Shown here one piece after another: positions 24,454-33,657 of a stretch of DNA of 64,000 nt. The DNA lies in assembly GCA_001515945.1 (NCBI GenBank), contig LOER01000034.1, positions 124,001-188,000 on the forward strand. Direction: 5' to 3'. Source of the DNA: Desulfitibacter sp. BRH_c19. GTDB lineage: Bacteria; Bacillota; DSM-16504; Desulfitibacterales; Desulfitibacteraceae. Below the pieces are notes generated by a model that searched no databases, was not told the DNA's origin, and saw only the letters and a program-made list of their open reading frames with translations. Each line of letters begins with the position of its first letter. Positions within the stretch are counted from its first letter, which is position 1. The position numbers and the translations under genes were made by a program.

Positions 24454-26352
24454 TTATGTTGGCAAATCCCCTATCATATCTTCCAAATCTAGTTCTTCTA
24501 ATTTATCTACTGTTGGGATACCGTTAATATCCCATCCTCTAACACAATAATACTCGTCAAGCATTTCCTGAAGCTTTATTGTTAAGTCCTTCTTCATTAC
24601 TTCTTTTCTTTCTAAAGTAATGCCATCTTCAGAAACCATCTTATGAACTGAAATTCCTTCTTTTAAAAATCTTTTTGGAAGCTGATCTGCTTTTCGATCT
24701 AAACCTAAACGAACATTATACATTCTTTCCAAATTAACTACGCGCTCTCCAGCTTTCATTAGCTCATCTGGAGTATATTTCTGCCCTAAAGCTGAAAGCC
24801 CTTCACTAATGTCTTCTGGATACAAACAGTAGTTTTCTGTAGTAGAGAATTTACAGATTCCTACACTGTCACTAATTGCATTAAAGGCTTCAGTAAACTT
24901 TAACATCCTTCCCTTATGCTTTTCCATACCTATATCCATTATTTCAGGAAATATATCACTAAAGTATTTTTTTGCTACCTCAACATGCCCAGCAAGATCA
25001 ATGGTGGGGAGAGCATATAGATGATCGGCTCCTCTATTTGCAACTGCATGAGCTAAACCAAAACCTTTAACAATTCTAGGTTCTTGCCTTGGCATCTCCA
25101 TTCCCTTTACATGCATTGCCAAGTCCTCTGCACCACCGCCTATTTCCTCTGATGCTCTTTTTACACCTTCTGCGAGGAGATTTCCAATACCTCTTCTGTA
25201 CGAAATCATTCTTATAAGTTCCATGATTTCTTTTTCATTGCCCCACTCTAGTGTTAGGCTTTCATTCGTTAACAGGCCCCTTTCTCTACATTCCATTGCA
25301 AAAGCTATTACTACTCCAGTAGAGATAGTATCTATCCCCATCTCATTGCATAATAAATTCCCATAAATTACTGATTCTATGTTTCTATTGCCTAGCAGGG
25401 GACCTAAAGCATTAATTGTCTCATATTCTGGTCCTTCAGTTTCACAAGCAAAGTCCCCATGACTCACTCTAGAGTATCTTGAGCATCTAATAGGACAAGC
25501 AAAACAAGCCATATTTTTTTGGACATATTCTTTTAAGGCTTTTGCATTTACGCCCAAGTTCCCTTCAAATTGAGCCTGTTGATGATTTCTTGTTGGCTGA
25601 TCACCCACTACATTCTTGGGGTCCATTAATAGTGCTGTTCCCCATTCCCTAAGCCCTGCCGATCCAGGATGGTCTTTTACTTGTTTCATACACTTAAGTG
25701 CAACCTTTTTGAATTCAGGGGGTATCGAAACCTTTTGTTTACCCTTTACAACAACAGCCTTGAGATTTTTTGAACCCATTACAGCACCTAAACCGCATCG
25801 TGCTGCCGCTCTCCCATAGTCATTTATTACAGAAGAAATTTTTACTAGATTCTCTCCTGCTGGACCAATACAGGCTACCTTGGAACCTTCAAATCTCTCT
25901 CTAAGTGCCTTTTCAACCACAGATGTTGTCATACCCCAATATCTATCGCCATTAATAAATTCTATTTTATCATCTTCTATCCATACAACTGTGGGGTTCT
26001 CTGCCTTACCTGTAAATACAACAGCATCATACCCAGCTTTCCGCATTTCTGGTCCAAAATGCCCAGAAGAATTGGCATATCCATAAATTCCGGTCAGGGG
26101 GGACTTTGCAGTCACAGTATACCTGGCTGAACTTGGCCACGGAGTACCAGTTAAAGGACCAGGAGAAAAGATCAAAAAGTTTTCTGGACTTAATGGTTCT
26201 ATTTTTGGTCCCACATTATCATATAATATTTTAGCAGCATAACCCCGACTACCAATAAATCGATGTAACTCTTTACTTGGAGTTTCCTCTAATCTATATG
26301 TTCTATCTGTCAGGTTAATATATGCAGTTATCCCAATTATTTCACCCCTCAT
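24454..26352 (-). CDS. Aldehyde:ferredoxin oxidoreductase family (tungsten/molybdo-bispterin enzyme)
   Basis: 632 residues, the usual length. The N-terminal AOR domain shows RFIGSRGYAAKILYDNV and KSPLTGIYGYANSSGHFGPE for pterin binding. The [4Fe-4S] cysteines are in NMACFACPIRCSRYS near 282-296 plus SVGICKFST near 490, giving the family's CX2CX3C...C pattern. Oxidises aldehydes to acids with ferredoxin, or the reverse. Start is ATG 26352 (a TTG just before it is also possible). It is last in an operon with a molybdenum hydroxylase, an association that suggests the two act on successive oxidation states of one substrate (inference). Confidence 0.9.
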   Translation of the reverse strand: MRGEIIGITAYINLTDRTYRLEETPSKELHRFIGSRGYAAKILYDNVGPKIEPLSPENFLIFSPGPLTGTPWPSSARYTVTAKSPLTGIYGYANSSGHFGPEMRKAGYDAVVFTGKAENPTVVWIEDDKIEFINGDRYWGMTTSVVEKALRERFEGSKVACIGPAGENLVKISSVINDYGRAAARCGLGAVMGSKNLKAVVVKGKQKVSIPPEFKKVALKCMKQVKDHPGSAGLREWGTALLMDPKNVVGDQPTRNHQQAQFEGNLGVNAKALKEYVQKNMACFACPIRCSRYSRVSHGDFACETEGPEYETINALGPLLGNRNIESVIYGNLLCNEMGIDTISTGVVIAFAMECRERGLLTNESLTLEWGNEKEIMELIRMISYRRGIGNLLAEGVKRASEEIGGGAEDLAMHVKGMEMPRQEPRIVKGFGLAHAVANRGADHLYALPTIDLAGHVEVAKKYFSDIFPEIMDIGMEKHKGRMLKFTEAFNAISDSVGICKFSTTENYCLYPEDISEGLSALGQKYTPDELMKAGERVVNLERMYNVRLGLDRKADQLPKRFLKEGISVHKMVSEDGITLERKEVMKKDLTIKLQEMLDEYYCVRGWDINGIPTVDKLEELDLEDMIGDLPT

Positions 26353-26380
26353 CAAAACTTTAAACCCTTTGTTATCATAA

Positions 26381-26854
26381 TCATTCTTTTGCTTTTGCTG
26401 CTACCTCTTCGATTGCCTCTACAACCTGTTCATACCCAGTACATCTGCAAAGGTTCCCAGAAATTGCAACCTTGATATCTTCTCTTGAAGGGTTGGAATT
26501 CTCATCCAAGCATGCTTTTGCACTCATTAATAATCCAGGGGTGCAGAAACCACACTGTATTGCATTATGTCTAATAAAAGCCTCCTGCAATGGGTGTAAT
26601 GTTTCTTCTTGAGCTAGGCCTTCAATTGTTAAAACACTCTTGCCTTCCATTGAAGCAGCAAGTGTTAGGCAGGAATTGACAGTATTACCATCAACTATTA
26701 CAGTACATGCACCACACTCCCCAATTCCACACCCCTCTTTTGTGCCAGTGAGACCTAATTCTTCACGCAACAAGTCAATTAACCTAGTATAAGGTTTAAC
26801 TTCTGCCATAACCTCTTTATTATTCACTATGAGTTTTATAATAATTTTTTCCAC
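26381..26854 (-). CDS. Molybdenum hydroxylase [2Fe-2S] subunit (XdhC/CoxS-like)
   Basis: 157-residue small subunit. Plant-type [2Fe-2S] ligands in GCGIGECGACTVIVDG near 41-56 and the all-helical second cluster in IQCGFCTPGLLMSAKA near 99-114 and GNLCRCTGYEQVVEAI near 134-149. It transfers electrons from the Mo site to FAD. GTG at 26854 abuts the preceding FAD-subunit stop (26855), with GGGGGTG upstream. Part of a three-gene xanthine dehydrogenase/CO dehydrogenase-type enzyme. Confidence 0.93.
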   Translation of the reverse strand: MEKIIIKLIVNNKEVMAEVKPYTRLIDLLREELGLTGTKEGCGIGECGACTVIVDGNTVNSCLTLAASMEGKSVLTIEGLAQEETLHPLQEAFIRHNAIQCGFCTPGLLMSAKACLDENSNPSREDIKVAISGNLCRCTGYEQVVEAIEEVAAKAKE

Positions 26855-27724
26855 CTAGCACACCCCCAATGCTTTTTTTAAGCACCTCTTTGTCAAGGCT
26901 TCAATTACAGGCTTTTTGTACTCAGTAGACCAACGGATCCCCGATCTTTTAAGCATTTCCTCTGAGACTTTTTTGCCTGCTTCATCGATTAAATCTAATT
27001 CAGGTTTATTTCCTAATAGAATTTCTTCGGCTGCTGTAACTCGTCCTGGATTGGGCAGAACCGACCCTGGAGATATCCTTACCTCACTCACTTTTCCTTC
27101 ATCATCTAATGTAACACAGACAGCAATGTTAATTCTAGCTATAGCAAGTGCTTTTCTACGACCTACTTTTAGAAAAGCTGTTTTGCTATTTGCAGGAAGT
27201 TTTTTGAATGAAATTTCCACTAATATCTCGTCTGCTGCAATATTTGTTGAATATGGTTTTTCAAATATGCTTACTAGTGAAACAACTCGAGTTCCCCTAG
27301 TGCTTAATAGCTTTACCTGTGCATCTAAAGCAACGAGGGGGGGAATAGGGTCAGCTGCTGGAGATGCATTACAAACACTACCACCTATGGTACCTGTATG
27401 ACGGATTTGGGGAGAACCAACAGTATTAACTGCTTCAGCAAGGAAATATGCTTCTTCATGAATTAAAGAAGATTTGGATATTTTGTCATGCGTAGTTAAC
27501 GCACCTATCCGAATAACATCATTGTCCTCAAGAATATAATCTAATTCCTTCAAGAAGCTGATGTCTATTAAGTATTCTAGTCCAATGTATTTTGAATCAT
27601 CACCACGGAGTTGAACAAGCAAGTCCGTTCCGCCGGCAATAACTCTTGATTGTTTATTGTATTCTTCTAATAATTGACAAGTTTCCTTTAAAGAATCTGG
27701 TCTTTTATATCCATACCTAATCAT
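26855..27724 (-). CDS. Molybdenum hydroxylase FAD subunit (XdhB/CoxM-like)
   Basis: 289-residue FAD-binding subunit. FAD loop VIAGGTDLLVQLRGD near 28-42, the second motif TIGGSVCNASPAADPIPPL near 110-128, and the C-terminal CO-dehydrogenase flavoprotein domain from about 175 (AFLKVGRRKALAIARINIAV). Overlaps the large-subunit stop by four bases (ATGA), with GGAGGTG upstream. Receives electrons from the [2Fe-2S] subunit and reduces NAD or another acceptor. Confidence 0.93.
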   Translation of the reverse strand: MIRYGYKRPDSLKETCQLLEEYNKQSRVIAGGTDLLVQLRGDDSKYIGLEYLIDISFLKELDYILEDNDVIRIGALTTHDKISKSSLIHEEAYFLAEAVNTVGSPQIRHTGTIGGSVCNASPAADPIPPLVALDAQVKLLSTRGTRVVSLVSIFEKPYSTNIAADEILVEISFKKLPANSKTAFLKVGRRKALAIARINIAVCVTLDDEGKVSEVRISPGSVLPNPGRVTAAEEILLGNKPELDLIDEAGKKVSEEMLKRSGIRWSTEYKKPVIEALTKRCLKKALGVC

Positions 27725-30027
27725 TGTTTAGCACCTCCTGCTTTTAAGTCCTTACCTAAAAGAACCTTCTCAAGATTAGCAGGTAAATTACGAACTCTCT
27801 TCCCAGTTGCATTATATACTGCATTTGCAATTGCAGCACCTACTGCCTCTGTTGCAGGCTCACCTAAACTTTTTGCCCCATAAGTACCTTCTGTATCATC
27901 ACATTCAAAGAGGATTGCTTCCATCTCAGGAACATCCAATGCTGTTGGGATTAAATAGGTGTCAAGGTTCAGGGTAGAAACTTGCCCTTGTTTTGATTCT
28001 ACTTCTTCCATAATAGCAAACCCCATCCCCATAGCTATTCCACCAAATATCTGTCCCTTAGCTAACGCGGGATTTATAGTAGTTCCAACGTCATGGCAGG
28101 ATACAACCTTCAGAATGTCCACATAACCAGTTTCTGTATCAACCTCTACTTCAGCAACAACACATCCATAAGAATAGGTAGGAAAAGCATCCCCCTGCCC
28201 AGTTTTATGGTTGTAATTTAATTCTTTTGGTTGGTGCCACACAAATACCGACATTTGTCTGCCAGTCCACAGCTGGGTATTGCAAACATCACTAAAAAAG
28301 ACTTTCTTTTCAGAATTATTTTTGTTATAAAAAATTCCTTCATCTAATTCAACTTCTTCAGTTGATAGTGATAGCATTTCTGCAGCAGTCTTCTTCAATA
28401 TCTCTTTTAACTGTTCAGAAGCAATTTTCATCGCTTGGCTTCCCATTACAGTACCTCTTGAAGCAACTGACATACCACAGTCCGCCATTGAGTGGGTATC
28501 AACACCGATGAATTGAATTTTGTCGAGAGGAATTCTTAGTGATTCTGCCACAATTTGAGAATAAGCAGTTTTTAATCCCTGGCCATTCTCTACTAGACCA
28601 CTATTTATTATTACTGTCCCATCCTCTAATGCTGTAACAGTAGCCCCAGCTGCGTCAACAGCCTCTGCCCCAAACCCACATCCTCTATAACAAATTGCCA
28701 TTCCAATACCTTTTTCTTTTGGACCTTTTTCACTATTATATATCATTCTTTTTTCAGCAAACTGTGTTTTTTCCATAATAGTATCTATTATTTCATGTAT
28801 CGTAACAGGCTGAACCATTTTCTGGCCAGTAGCCGTTATGGATCCAGTTTTAAGAGCATTTATCCTTCTAAACTCTACAGGATCAATACCCAACTCCTCG
28901 GCAAGCTCTTCTACAACCTGTTCCTGTGCAAAAATAACTTGTGGAGAACTATAACCTCTCATTGCACCTGAATGAACATTATTAGTATATACACCATATA
29001 CATCTACTTTTACATTTGGAATCTCATAAACACCTGCAGAATGAACAGCTGCTCTAAAATTCATGTACTGTGTTTGGTTTGTATAAGCTCCAATGTTATC
29101 AACTAACTCAGCCTCTAAAGCTTTTATTTTTCCTTCATTGGTAGCACCAATCTTATACCTAAGCCTAAATGGATGACGTTTTGAACTTTCTAGAATGGAT
29201 TCTTCTCTTGTAAGTACAATTTTTACAGGGCGTCCTGTTTTTTTTGCAAGAAAGGAAGCCCTAGCAGATATCAACCCTACACCTTCCTCTTTTCCCCCAA
29301 AAGTTCCACCTAAGGTCTGCTGTATAATTCTTACTTTGTGAACACCGCACTGAAGAATATCAGCTATATATCGTCTAGTAAAATATGGGTTTTGCGATGA
29401 AGAGTAAACAGTCATAGAACTATCTAAAGGATTAGGAACTGCTACACAAGCTTCTGGTTCAATATAAGCGTGCTCAATATATTGGGTTCTGTATTCTCTT
29501 TCAATAATCACATCACATTCAGAGAAGCTTTTGACTACATCACCTTTTCTAATAGGAAAACAGGAATCCAAAAAAATATTATCTGGAGCATTTTCATGTA
29601 TTACAGGGGCGCCCTCTTGTAACGCTTCCTCAATAGTATACACTCCCGGAAGTTCTTCATATTCTACTTCAATAGCCTTGATCGCATCCTCTACTGCTTC
29701 ACGTGTTTCTGCTGCTACGATTGCTACAACGTCACCCACGTACCTTGCCCGATCTGTTATATACATATAGTTGGCCCAACTCTTTGTTTTGGGTAGATCT
29801 TCATGGGTCAAAACCTCACATACACCTGGAATGCTTTTGGCTTTTGTAGTGTCTATTTTAATAACTTTCGCATGACTTAATCCTGCCCTCAGCATTCCTG
29901 CATATAACATATTAGGGAAAACAAGATCTGCTGCGTATTTAGATCTACCAAGAGCTTTGTCAACGCCATCTACCCTTGGCAAAGGCTTATTAATATATGC
30001 AAACTTTTTTTCACCAATTATTGGCAT
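27721..30027 (-). CDS. Molybdenum hydroxylase large subunit (XdhA/CoxL-like)
   Basis: 768-residue molybdopterin subunit, catalysing hydroxylation of an N-heterocycle or aldehyde. Aldehyde-oxidase a/b-hammerhead domain near 15-125 (GRSKYAADLVFPNMLYAGML), Mo-binding GGTFGGKEEG near 240-249, AMRGYSSPQVIFAQEQVVEE near 357-376, GQGLKTAYSQIVAE, and the active-site Glu in KSLGEPATEAVGAAI near 720-734. No in-frame UGA (selenocysteine) is present. With SsnA, YgeW, YgeY and HyuA homologues 4-12 kb away, a purine-type substrate is favoured but not proved. First gene of the four-gene operon with the AOR. Confidence 0.92.
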   Translation of the reverse strand: MPIIGEKKFAYINKPLPRVDGVDKALGRSKYAADLVFPNMLYAGMLRAGLSHAKVIKIDTTKAKSIPGVCEVLTHEDLPKTKSWANYMYITDRARYVGDVVAIVAAETREAVEDAIKAIEVEYEELPGVYTIEEALQEGAPVIHENAPDNIFLDSCFPIRKGDVVKSFSECDVIIEREYRTQYIEHAYIEPEACVAVPNPLDSSMTVYSSSQNPYFTRRYIADILQCGVHKVRIIQQTLGGTFGGKEEGVGLISARASFLAKKTGRPVKIVLTREESILESSKRHPFRLRYKIGATNEGKIKALEAELVDNIGAYTNQTQYMNFRAAVHSAGVYEIPNVKVDVYGVYTNNVHSGAMRGYSSPQVIFAQEQVVEELAEELGIDPVEFRRINALKTGSITATGQKMVQPVTIHEIIDTIMEKTQFAEKRMIYNSEKGPKEKGIGMAICYRGCGFGAEAVDAAGATVTALEDGTVIINSGLVENGQGLKTAYSQIVAESLRIPLDKIQFIGVDTHSMADCGMSVASRGTVMGSQAMKIASEQLKEILKKTAAEMLSLSTEEVELDEGIFYNKNNSEKKVFFSDVCNTQLWTGRQMSVFVWHQPKELNYNHKTGQGDAFPTYSYGCVVAEVEVDTETGYVDILKVVSCHDVGTTINPALAKGQIFGGIAMGMGFAIMEEVESKQGQVSTLNLDTYLIPTALDVPEMEAILFECDDTEGTYGAKSLGEPATEAVGAAIANAVYNATGKRVRNLPANLEKVLLGKDLKAGGAKQ

Positions 30028-30077
30028 ATCTTCACCTCCATGTAGTTAGAAGTATTTAAAGTGCCTATATTTAAAAT

Positions 30078-30104
30078 TAAGTGGGGGTTTGGTTCCCCCA
30101 CTTA
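30078..30104 (-). terminator. Hairpin after MtmB-like gene
   Basis: Arms 30078-30087 (TAAGTGGGGG) and 30095-30104 are exact complements with a 7-base loop, between the MtmB-like stop (30158) and the Mo-hydroxylase start (30027); followed on the minus strand by ATTTTAAAT. Probably terminates or attenuates the methyltransferase transcript. Confidence 0.65.
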
Positions 30105-30157
30105 CAAAGGCTACTCTTAATCATATAGAAATTTAAAGAGGTTAACTAACGTAGATG

Positions 30158-31549
30158 TTAAGATACAACTCCATCCGATGGCATTGGTACTCCAAGGTCC
30201 TCAGCATATTTTCTCATTTTTAAATACATATCTAAGTATTCTTTTGATGGTTCTAGTGTCTGTACATTAAAGCATTCAGGGAAGCTCTTGCCTTTTGGAG
30301 GGTTACGAAGTTCATTTTCAAACTTTGGTAACACTTCCTTAATGATTTCATTAGCTTTTTCTGCACTTAATCCAGAAGCACCTTTAAATACTGCTGAAGT
30401 ATACCACGCTTCAAAAGGAGTTAAATGGTTCTTATATTTTCCACCGCCTGATCTTGGACCAATTGTAAATTCCAGGCCAGAAACGGAAGCTGCTACAAAA
30501 CCAGCTAAACTCTCATAGAAAAACATTTCTGTGCAAGGTCCAGAAACCTGGTTGATTGTTTTAAGCATAACTATGTTAGTATTTCTAGAAGTAGCTTGTG
30601 ATGCAATGGTTTGTGACCATAGTGCATGACGTCCACAGTTTCCTGCGTACCTTAAATCGTAAGTTGGAGCTCCCGACATATGTGCAAAGTGTACAGGAGA
30701 CTGCAGTAAATCCGTTGCAATAGAACCTACTGCACAGCCTTCTGGACCTCCAGTATAGCCACCTATCATTGTTGGTGAACCAGACTCTACATATCCCCCA
30801 AACTCAAGGGTTTGAACTACTTTATGCAGTGTCGGGTAATTAGTTTTTAATGCCGAAGGTATTAAACATAAAGAAATTTGTGGCTTGTTAAAAATACCAA
30901 AAGCTGCTAAATTTCCATACTCCGTGCTGCTACTAGCTATAAGCATATTGCCAATGCCAACTCTTCCAGCTCTCCATTGAGCTTCCTTTCTTAAACGAGC
31001 TTCATAAAATCCAGCAAATGTTTCGTATGGGCTGTTAGCTAATAAAGGTGATCCCATTACAGTATCAAGTGAGGGCCCTTCATGAATATCAATTAACCTA
31101 CTGCTTAGTATTCCTTGAGCAACTGGTACATAGTATTCTTCGTTCATTTGAATTGATAGGGGTCCTCCATATTTTGGGGGATTGCCGTCACTCGGAGTTC
31201 TAGTAGCGATTGTACATTTTTCATCCCCTTCTCCTACTGTCAAATAGGATGGAACATTTTTGAGACTTACTAATAATTCTTCTTCGCTTACTTTTATAAT
31301 TGTCTCAGTATCAGTACATAACAAACCAAGTCTTGTAGCTGCTTCAAAGCCCGCTTGATAAAATCTGTCTGCTAATTCCATATCTGTATTAACTGGGTTG
31401 TTTATATCACATGTTTTCTCTAACTTGTATTTTTTCACTATTTCCGCTATTGTCTTTGGAACTATTTCATAATCCCATTGTTTTTCCGTACATCTTTCAC
31501 CAATTCTTGCCTTATCTAACGTTTTAATTGCTTTAGCAGAACTTGTCAT
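30158..31549 (-). CDS. MtmB-like methyltransferase without pyrrolysine
   Basis: 463-residue homologue of monomethylamine:corrinoid methyltransferase MtmB along its length: ARIGERCTEKQWDYEIVPK near the N-terminus (MtmB AKVGEKCTQDDWD), RFYQAGFEAATRLGLLCTDT near 63-82, PTMIGGYTGGPEG near 270, and SGPCTEMFFYESLAGFVAAS near 360-380. MtmB has UAG-encoded pyrrolysine at 202 in GMGV-Pyl-GPETSLSAQGN; here residue 202 is Met, encoded by ATG at 30944-30946 within GIGNMLIASSSTEYGN. So this is a non-Pyl member, analogous to MtgB in the MttB family, and probably acts on a different N-methyl substrate. ATG at 31549 with GGAGGTG; 17 bases after the corrinoid protein gene, its likely methyl acceptor. Confidence 0.85.
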   Translation of the reverse strand: MTSSAKAIKTLDKARIGERCTEKQWDYEIVPKTIAEIVKKYKLEKTCDINNPVNTDMELADRFYQAGFEAATRLGLLCTDTETIIKVSEEELLVSLKNVPSYLTVGEGDEKCTIATRTPSDGNPPKYGGPLSIQMNEEYYVPVAQGILSSRLIDIHEGPSLDTVMGSPLLANSPYETFAGFYEARLRKEAQWRAGRVGIGNMLIASSSTEYGNLAAFGIFNKPQISLCLIPSALKTNYPTLHKVVQTLEFGGYVESGSPTMIGGYTGGPEGCAVGSIATDLLQSPVHFAHMSGAPTYDLRYAGNCGRHALWSQTIASQATSRNTNIVMLKTINQVSGPCTEMFFYESLAGFVAASVSGLEFTIGPRSGGGKYKNHLTPFEAWYTSAVFKGASGLSAEKANEIIKEVLPKFENELRNPPKGKSFPECFNVQTLEPSKEYLDMYLKMRKYAEDLGVPMPSDGVVS

Positions 31550-31566
31550 TTTGTCACCTCCAAATT

Positions 31567-32235
31567 TTAATCACCAATTATAGTTTCTGAAACCTTATCA
31601 AGCTTCATCAATTCTTTAAGTGTCTTAACTGCACCAACTGCTGTTCTAGCATACGCATCCACACCGATGGTTTTCGCCCAATTAGGATCAATGGGTCCCC
31701 CACCAACTATTACCTTAAACTTTGATTTTAAATTTTCTTTTTCTAATCTGTTAGCTAAATCTTCCATGTAATAAGCTGATGTGGTTAATAAAGATGACAT
31801 TGCAATTATATCTGCTTCATGTTGAGTTGCCAATTCAATGAACTTATTAGTGCTAACATCCACACCTAGATCAACAACATTAAAACCGTTAACTGATAAT
31901 GTTGTTCCCACAAGGTTTTTCCCTATATCGTGAAGATCTCCCTTACAAGTTCCAATTACTACCTTGCCAGTAAAGGCACTCTTTTCATTTTTCATATAAG
32001 GAGCAAGCTTATCAATTAATACCTTCATTGTTTCTCCGCCTATCATTAATTCAGGCAAAAATGCCTCTAACTCTTCAAATGCCACACCAAGTCTATCCAG
32101 TCCTGCTACTCCACCTTTTTGAATTGCATCAATTGGATTAATATTATTTGCAATTACCTCTTCCGCCAACTTTTCAATCTCATCCTTGTTGCCATATCTA
32201 ACAGCATCAGAAATTTTCAATAATAAGTTTGACAA
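31567..32235 (-). CDS. Corrinoid protein partner of the MtmB-like enzyme (MtmC/MttC-like)
   Basis: 222-residue methyl carrier. N-terminal cap near 1-85 with NPIDAIQKGGVAGLDRLGVAF and PELMIGGETM, then a B12 domain with GTCKGDLHDIGKNLVG (His102 is the cobalt ligand), GVDVSTNKFIELATQH, MSSLLTTSAYYMEDL and VIVGGGPIDPNWAK. Accepts the methyl group from the adjacent MtmB-like enzyme. TTG start at 32235 after AGAAGGAGTG. Two candidate LacI operators lie in the 277-base gap upstream. The methyl-corrinoid acceptor enzyme may be the MeTr at 2410-3285; no acceptor gene is adjacent. Confidence 0.92.
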   Translation of the reverse strand: MSNLLLKISDAVRYGNKDEIEKLAEEVIANNINPIDAIQKGGVAGLDRLGVAFEELEAFLPELMIGGETMKVLIDKLAPYMKNEKSAFTGKVVIGTCKGDLHDIGKNLVGTTLSVNGFNVVDLGVDVSTNKFIELATQHEADIIAMSSLLTTSAYYMEDLANRLEKENLKSKFKVIVGGGPIDPNWAKTIGVDAYARTAVGAVKTLKELMKLDKVSETIIGD

Positions 32236-32309
32236 TGTAATTCACTCCTTCTATTATTATTTTCTAATCAATTTATAACCATCAATAACGACCATATCTC
32301 ACCTCCATG

Positions 32310-32323
32310 TGTTAACGTGTTCA
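32310..32323. promoter_or_regulatory. Candidate LacI operator before MtmB-like operon (proximal)
   Basis: TGTTAACGTGTTCA followed by TTTTT, identical over 18 bases to 22631-22648 upstream of the BMP transporter. It lies 75 bases before the TTG start at 32235. Confidence 0.6.
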
Positions 32324-32461
32324 TTTTTCTTTGCAATTAATTCTATGCAAAATACATAAAAATAAATGAACATATAAATAAGCTGTAAATATAAATAATG
32401 ATATTTTTAAAATTCAATGTATATTTAATTTTCAGTATTCTCCATTCTGCATCAATATTCC

Positions 32462-32475
32462 TGCTAACGTGTGCA
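32462..32475. promoter_or_regulatory. Candidate LacI operator before MtmB-like operon (distal)
   Basis: TGCTAACGTGTGCA, followed by an A-rich tract, just after the lacI stop (32513) and 139 bases upstream of the proximal site's end. It shares the TG-N4-ACGT-N4-CA core; pairing with 32310-32323 could allow looping. Confidence 0.55.
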
Positions 32476-32512
32476 AAAAAATTAAAAAATTTCTAAGTAT
32501 TTTACACACTTA

Positions 32513-33556
32513 TTAGAGCTTTTTAGGGGGTGCCGTGGAAGCTCTAATAAGTAGCTTAGTGGAATACATTATCTCAACCGATGGTCTCCCAGGTTCTCCA
32601 ACTCTCCTAAGTAAAGTTTCTGCTGCATCTCTACCCATTTCAAAGGAGGAAGTATCCAAAGTGGTTAGCGGCGGATTATACTCAGCACTTCCTAGCTCAT
32701 TGTTAAAACCAATAATAGAAACGTCCATTGGGACATTAAGTCCAAGTTCAGCAGCCCCTGCAATAGCCCCCATTGCCATTGTATCTGTAATAGCAAAAAC
32801 AGCAGTAGGAGGATCTTCTAAATGCAATAATCTAATCATTGCAGCCTTTGCATCCCAAGATGTCCACATGCCTTTTTCGATATATTCATTTCTGTAGGAC
32901 AGTTCTAATACATTCAATGCCTTTTTAAATGATTTTAGTCGCTCTTTACTAGTAATACTCATGGAATCTCCCAATATAATTGCGATCTTGCTGTGACCTA
33001 AGCCATATAAATGCTCACATGCTTTTTTTACACCTTCATCCAGATCTAGTTGGTAAGTGTCAATATCCTCAGATTTGCAGCTTCGTTCTACTAAAACCTT
33101 AGCCATTTTTTGAGGTAACAACTCAATAGGTGGTATCCCGCCAGCAGAACTAACAAATATTACTCCGTCTACCCAATGCTGCCGTAGCATTAAACAGATA
33201 GATTGTTCCTTGGCACAATTTTCATCAGAACTTGCAATAGTTAAACCGTATGATTCATTTTGCTCCAAGCAACTTTGAACACCACGAGCAAAATTTGCAA
33301 ATGCTAAGTTAGTTATACTTGGCACCACTAAAGCAATCATCCCGCTTAAGGATGTCTGAAGTCCACGTGCAAATGGATTAGGTTGATAATCTAAGTCTCT
33401 AATACATTGCCATATTTTTTCCCTTGTTTTGGGATTTACTATCTCAGGATGGTTTATCACTCTAGATACTGTAGAATGTGTAACTCCTGCAAGCTCTGCC
33501 ACATCTTTCAAGGTGGCTGGTTTGTCAGTTGTTTTTTTTGATGAAGAGTTAGGCAT
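32513..33556 (-). CDS. LacI-family transcriptional regulator
   Basis: 347-residue repressor. N-terminal LacI helix-turn-helix TLKDVAELAGVTHSTVSRVIN near 16-36 with hinge helix RGLQTSLSGMIALVVPS, followed by a periplasmic-binding-type effector domain (DGVIFVSSAGG, KACEHLYGLGHSKIAIILGD, GAAELGLNVPMDVSIIGFNN, PPLTTLDTSSFEMGRDAAE). ATG at 33556 with AGGAGG seven bases upstream is preferred to the TTG just before it. Operator-like sites flank the gene (32462 and 33658) and recur before the BMP transporter, so it likely autoregulates and controls the methyltransferase and transporter operons. The effector is probably the transported compound. Confidence 0.9.
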   Translation of the reverse strand: MPNSSSKKTTDKPATLKDVAELAGVTHSTVSRVINHPEIVNPKTREKIWQCIRDLDYQPNPFARGLQTSLSGMIALVVPSITNLAFANFARGVQSCLEQNESYGLTIASSDENCAKEQSICLMLRQHWVDGVIFVSSAGGIPPIELLPQKMAKVLVERSCKSEDIDTYQLDLDEGVKKACEHLYGLGHSKIAIILGDSMSITSKERLKSFKKALNVLELSYRNEYIEKGMWTSWDAKAAMIRLLHLEDPPTAVFAITDTMAMGAIAGAAELGLNVPMDVSIIGFNNELGSAEYNPPLTTLDTSSFEMGRDAAETLLRRVGEPGRPSVEIMYSTKLLIRASTAPPKKL

Positions 33557-33657
33557 CAATGGACCTCCTAGTACTTTAAATAGCTTGATTAACTATTAAA
33601 ACCACTCTTTATTAACGAAGCCTTTTTTATTTAATTCTATAGATAAGATCAAATTCC

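Noticed and set aside
27721-30027. Selenocysteine in the molybdenum hydroxylase
   Set aside because: The reading frame is continuous with no internal TGA.
30944-30946. Possible in-frame UAG (pyrrolysine) in the MtmB-like gene
   Set aside because: The codon is ATG and the gene has no internal stop; no pyl genes are visible in the window.
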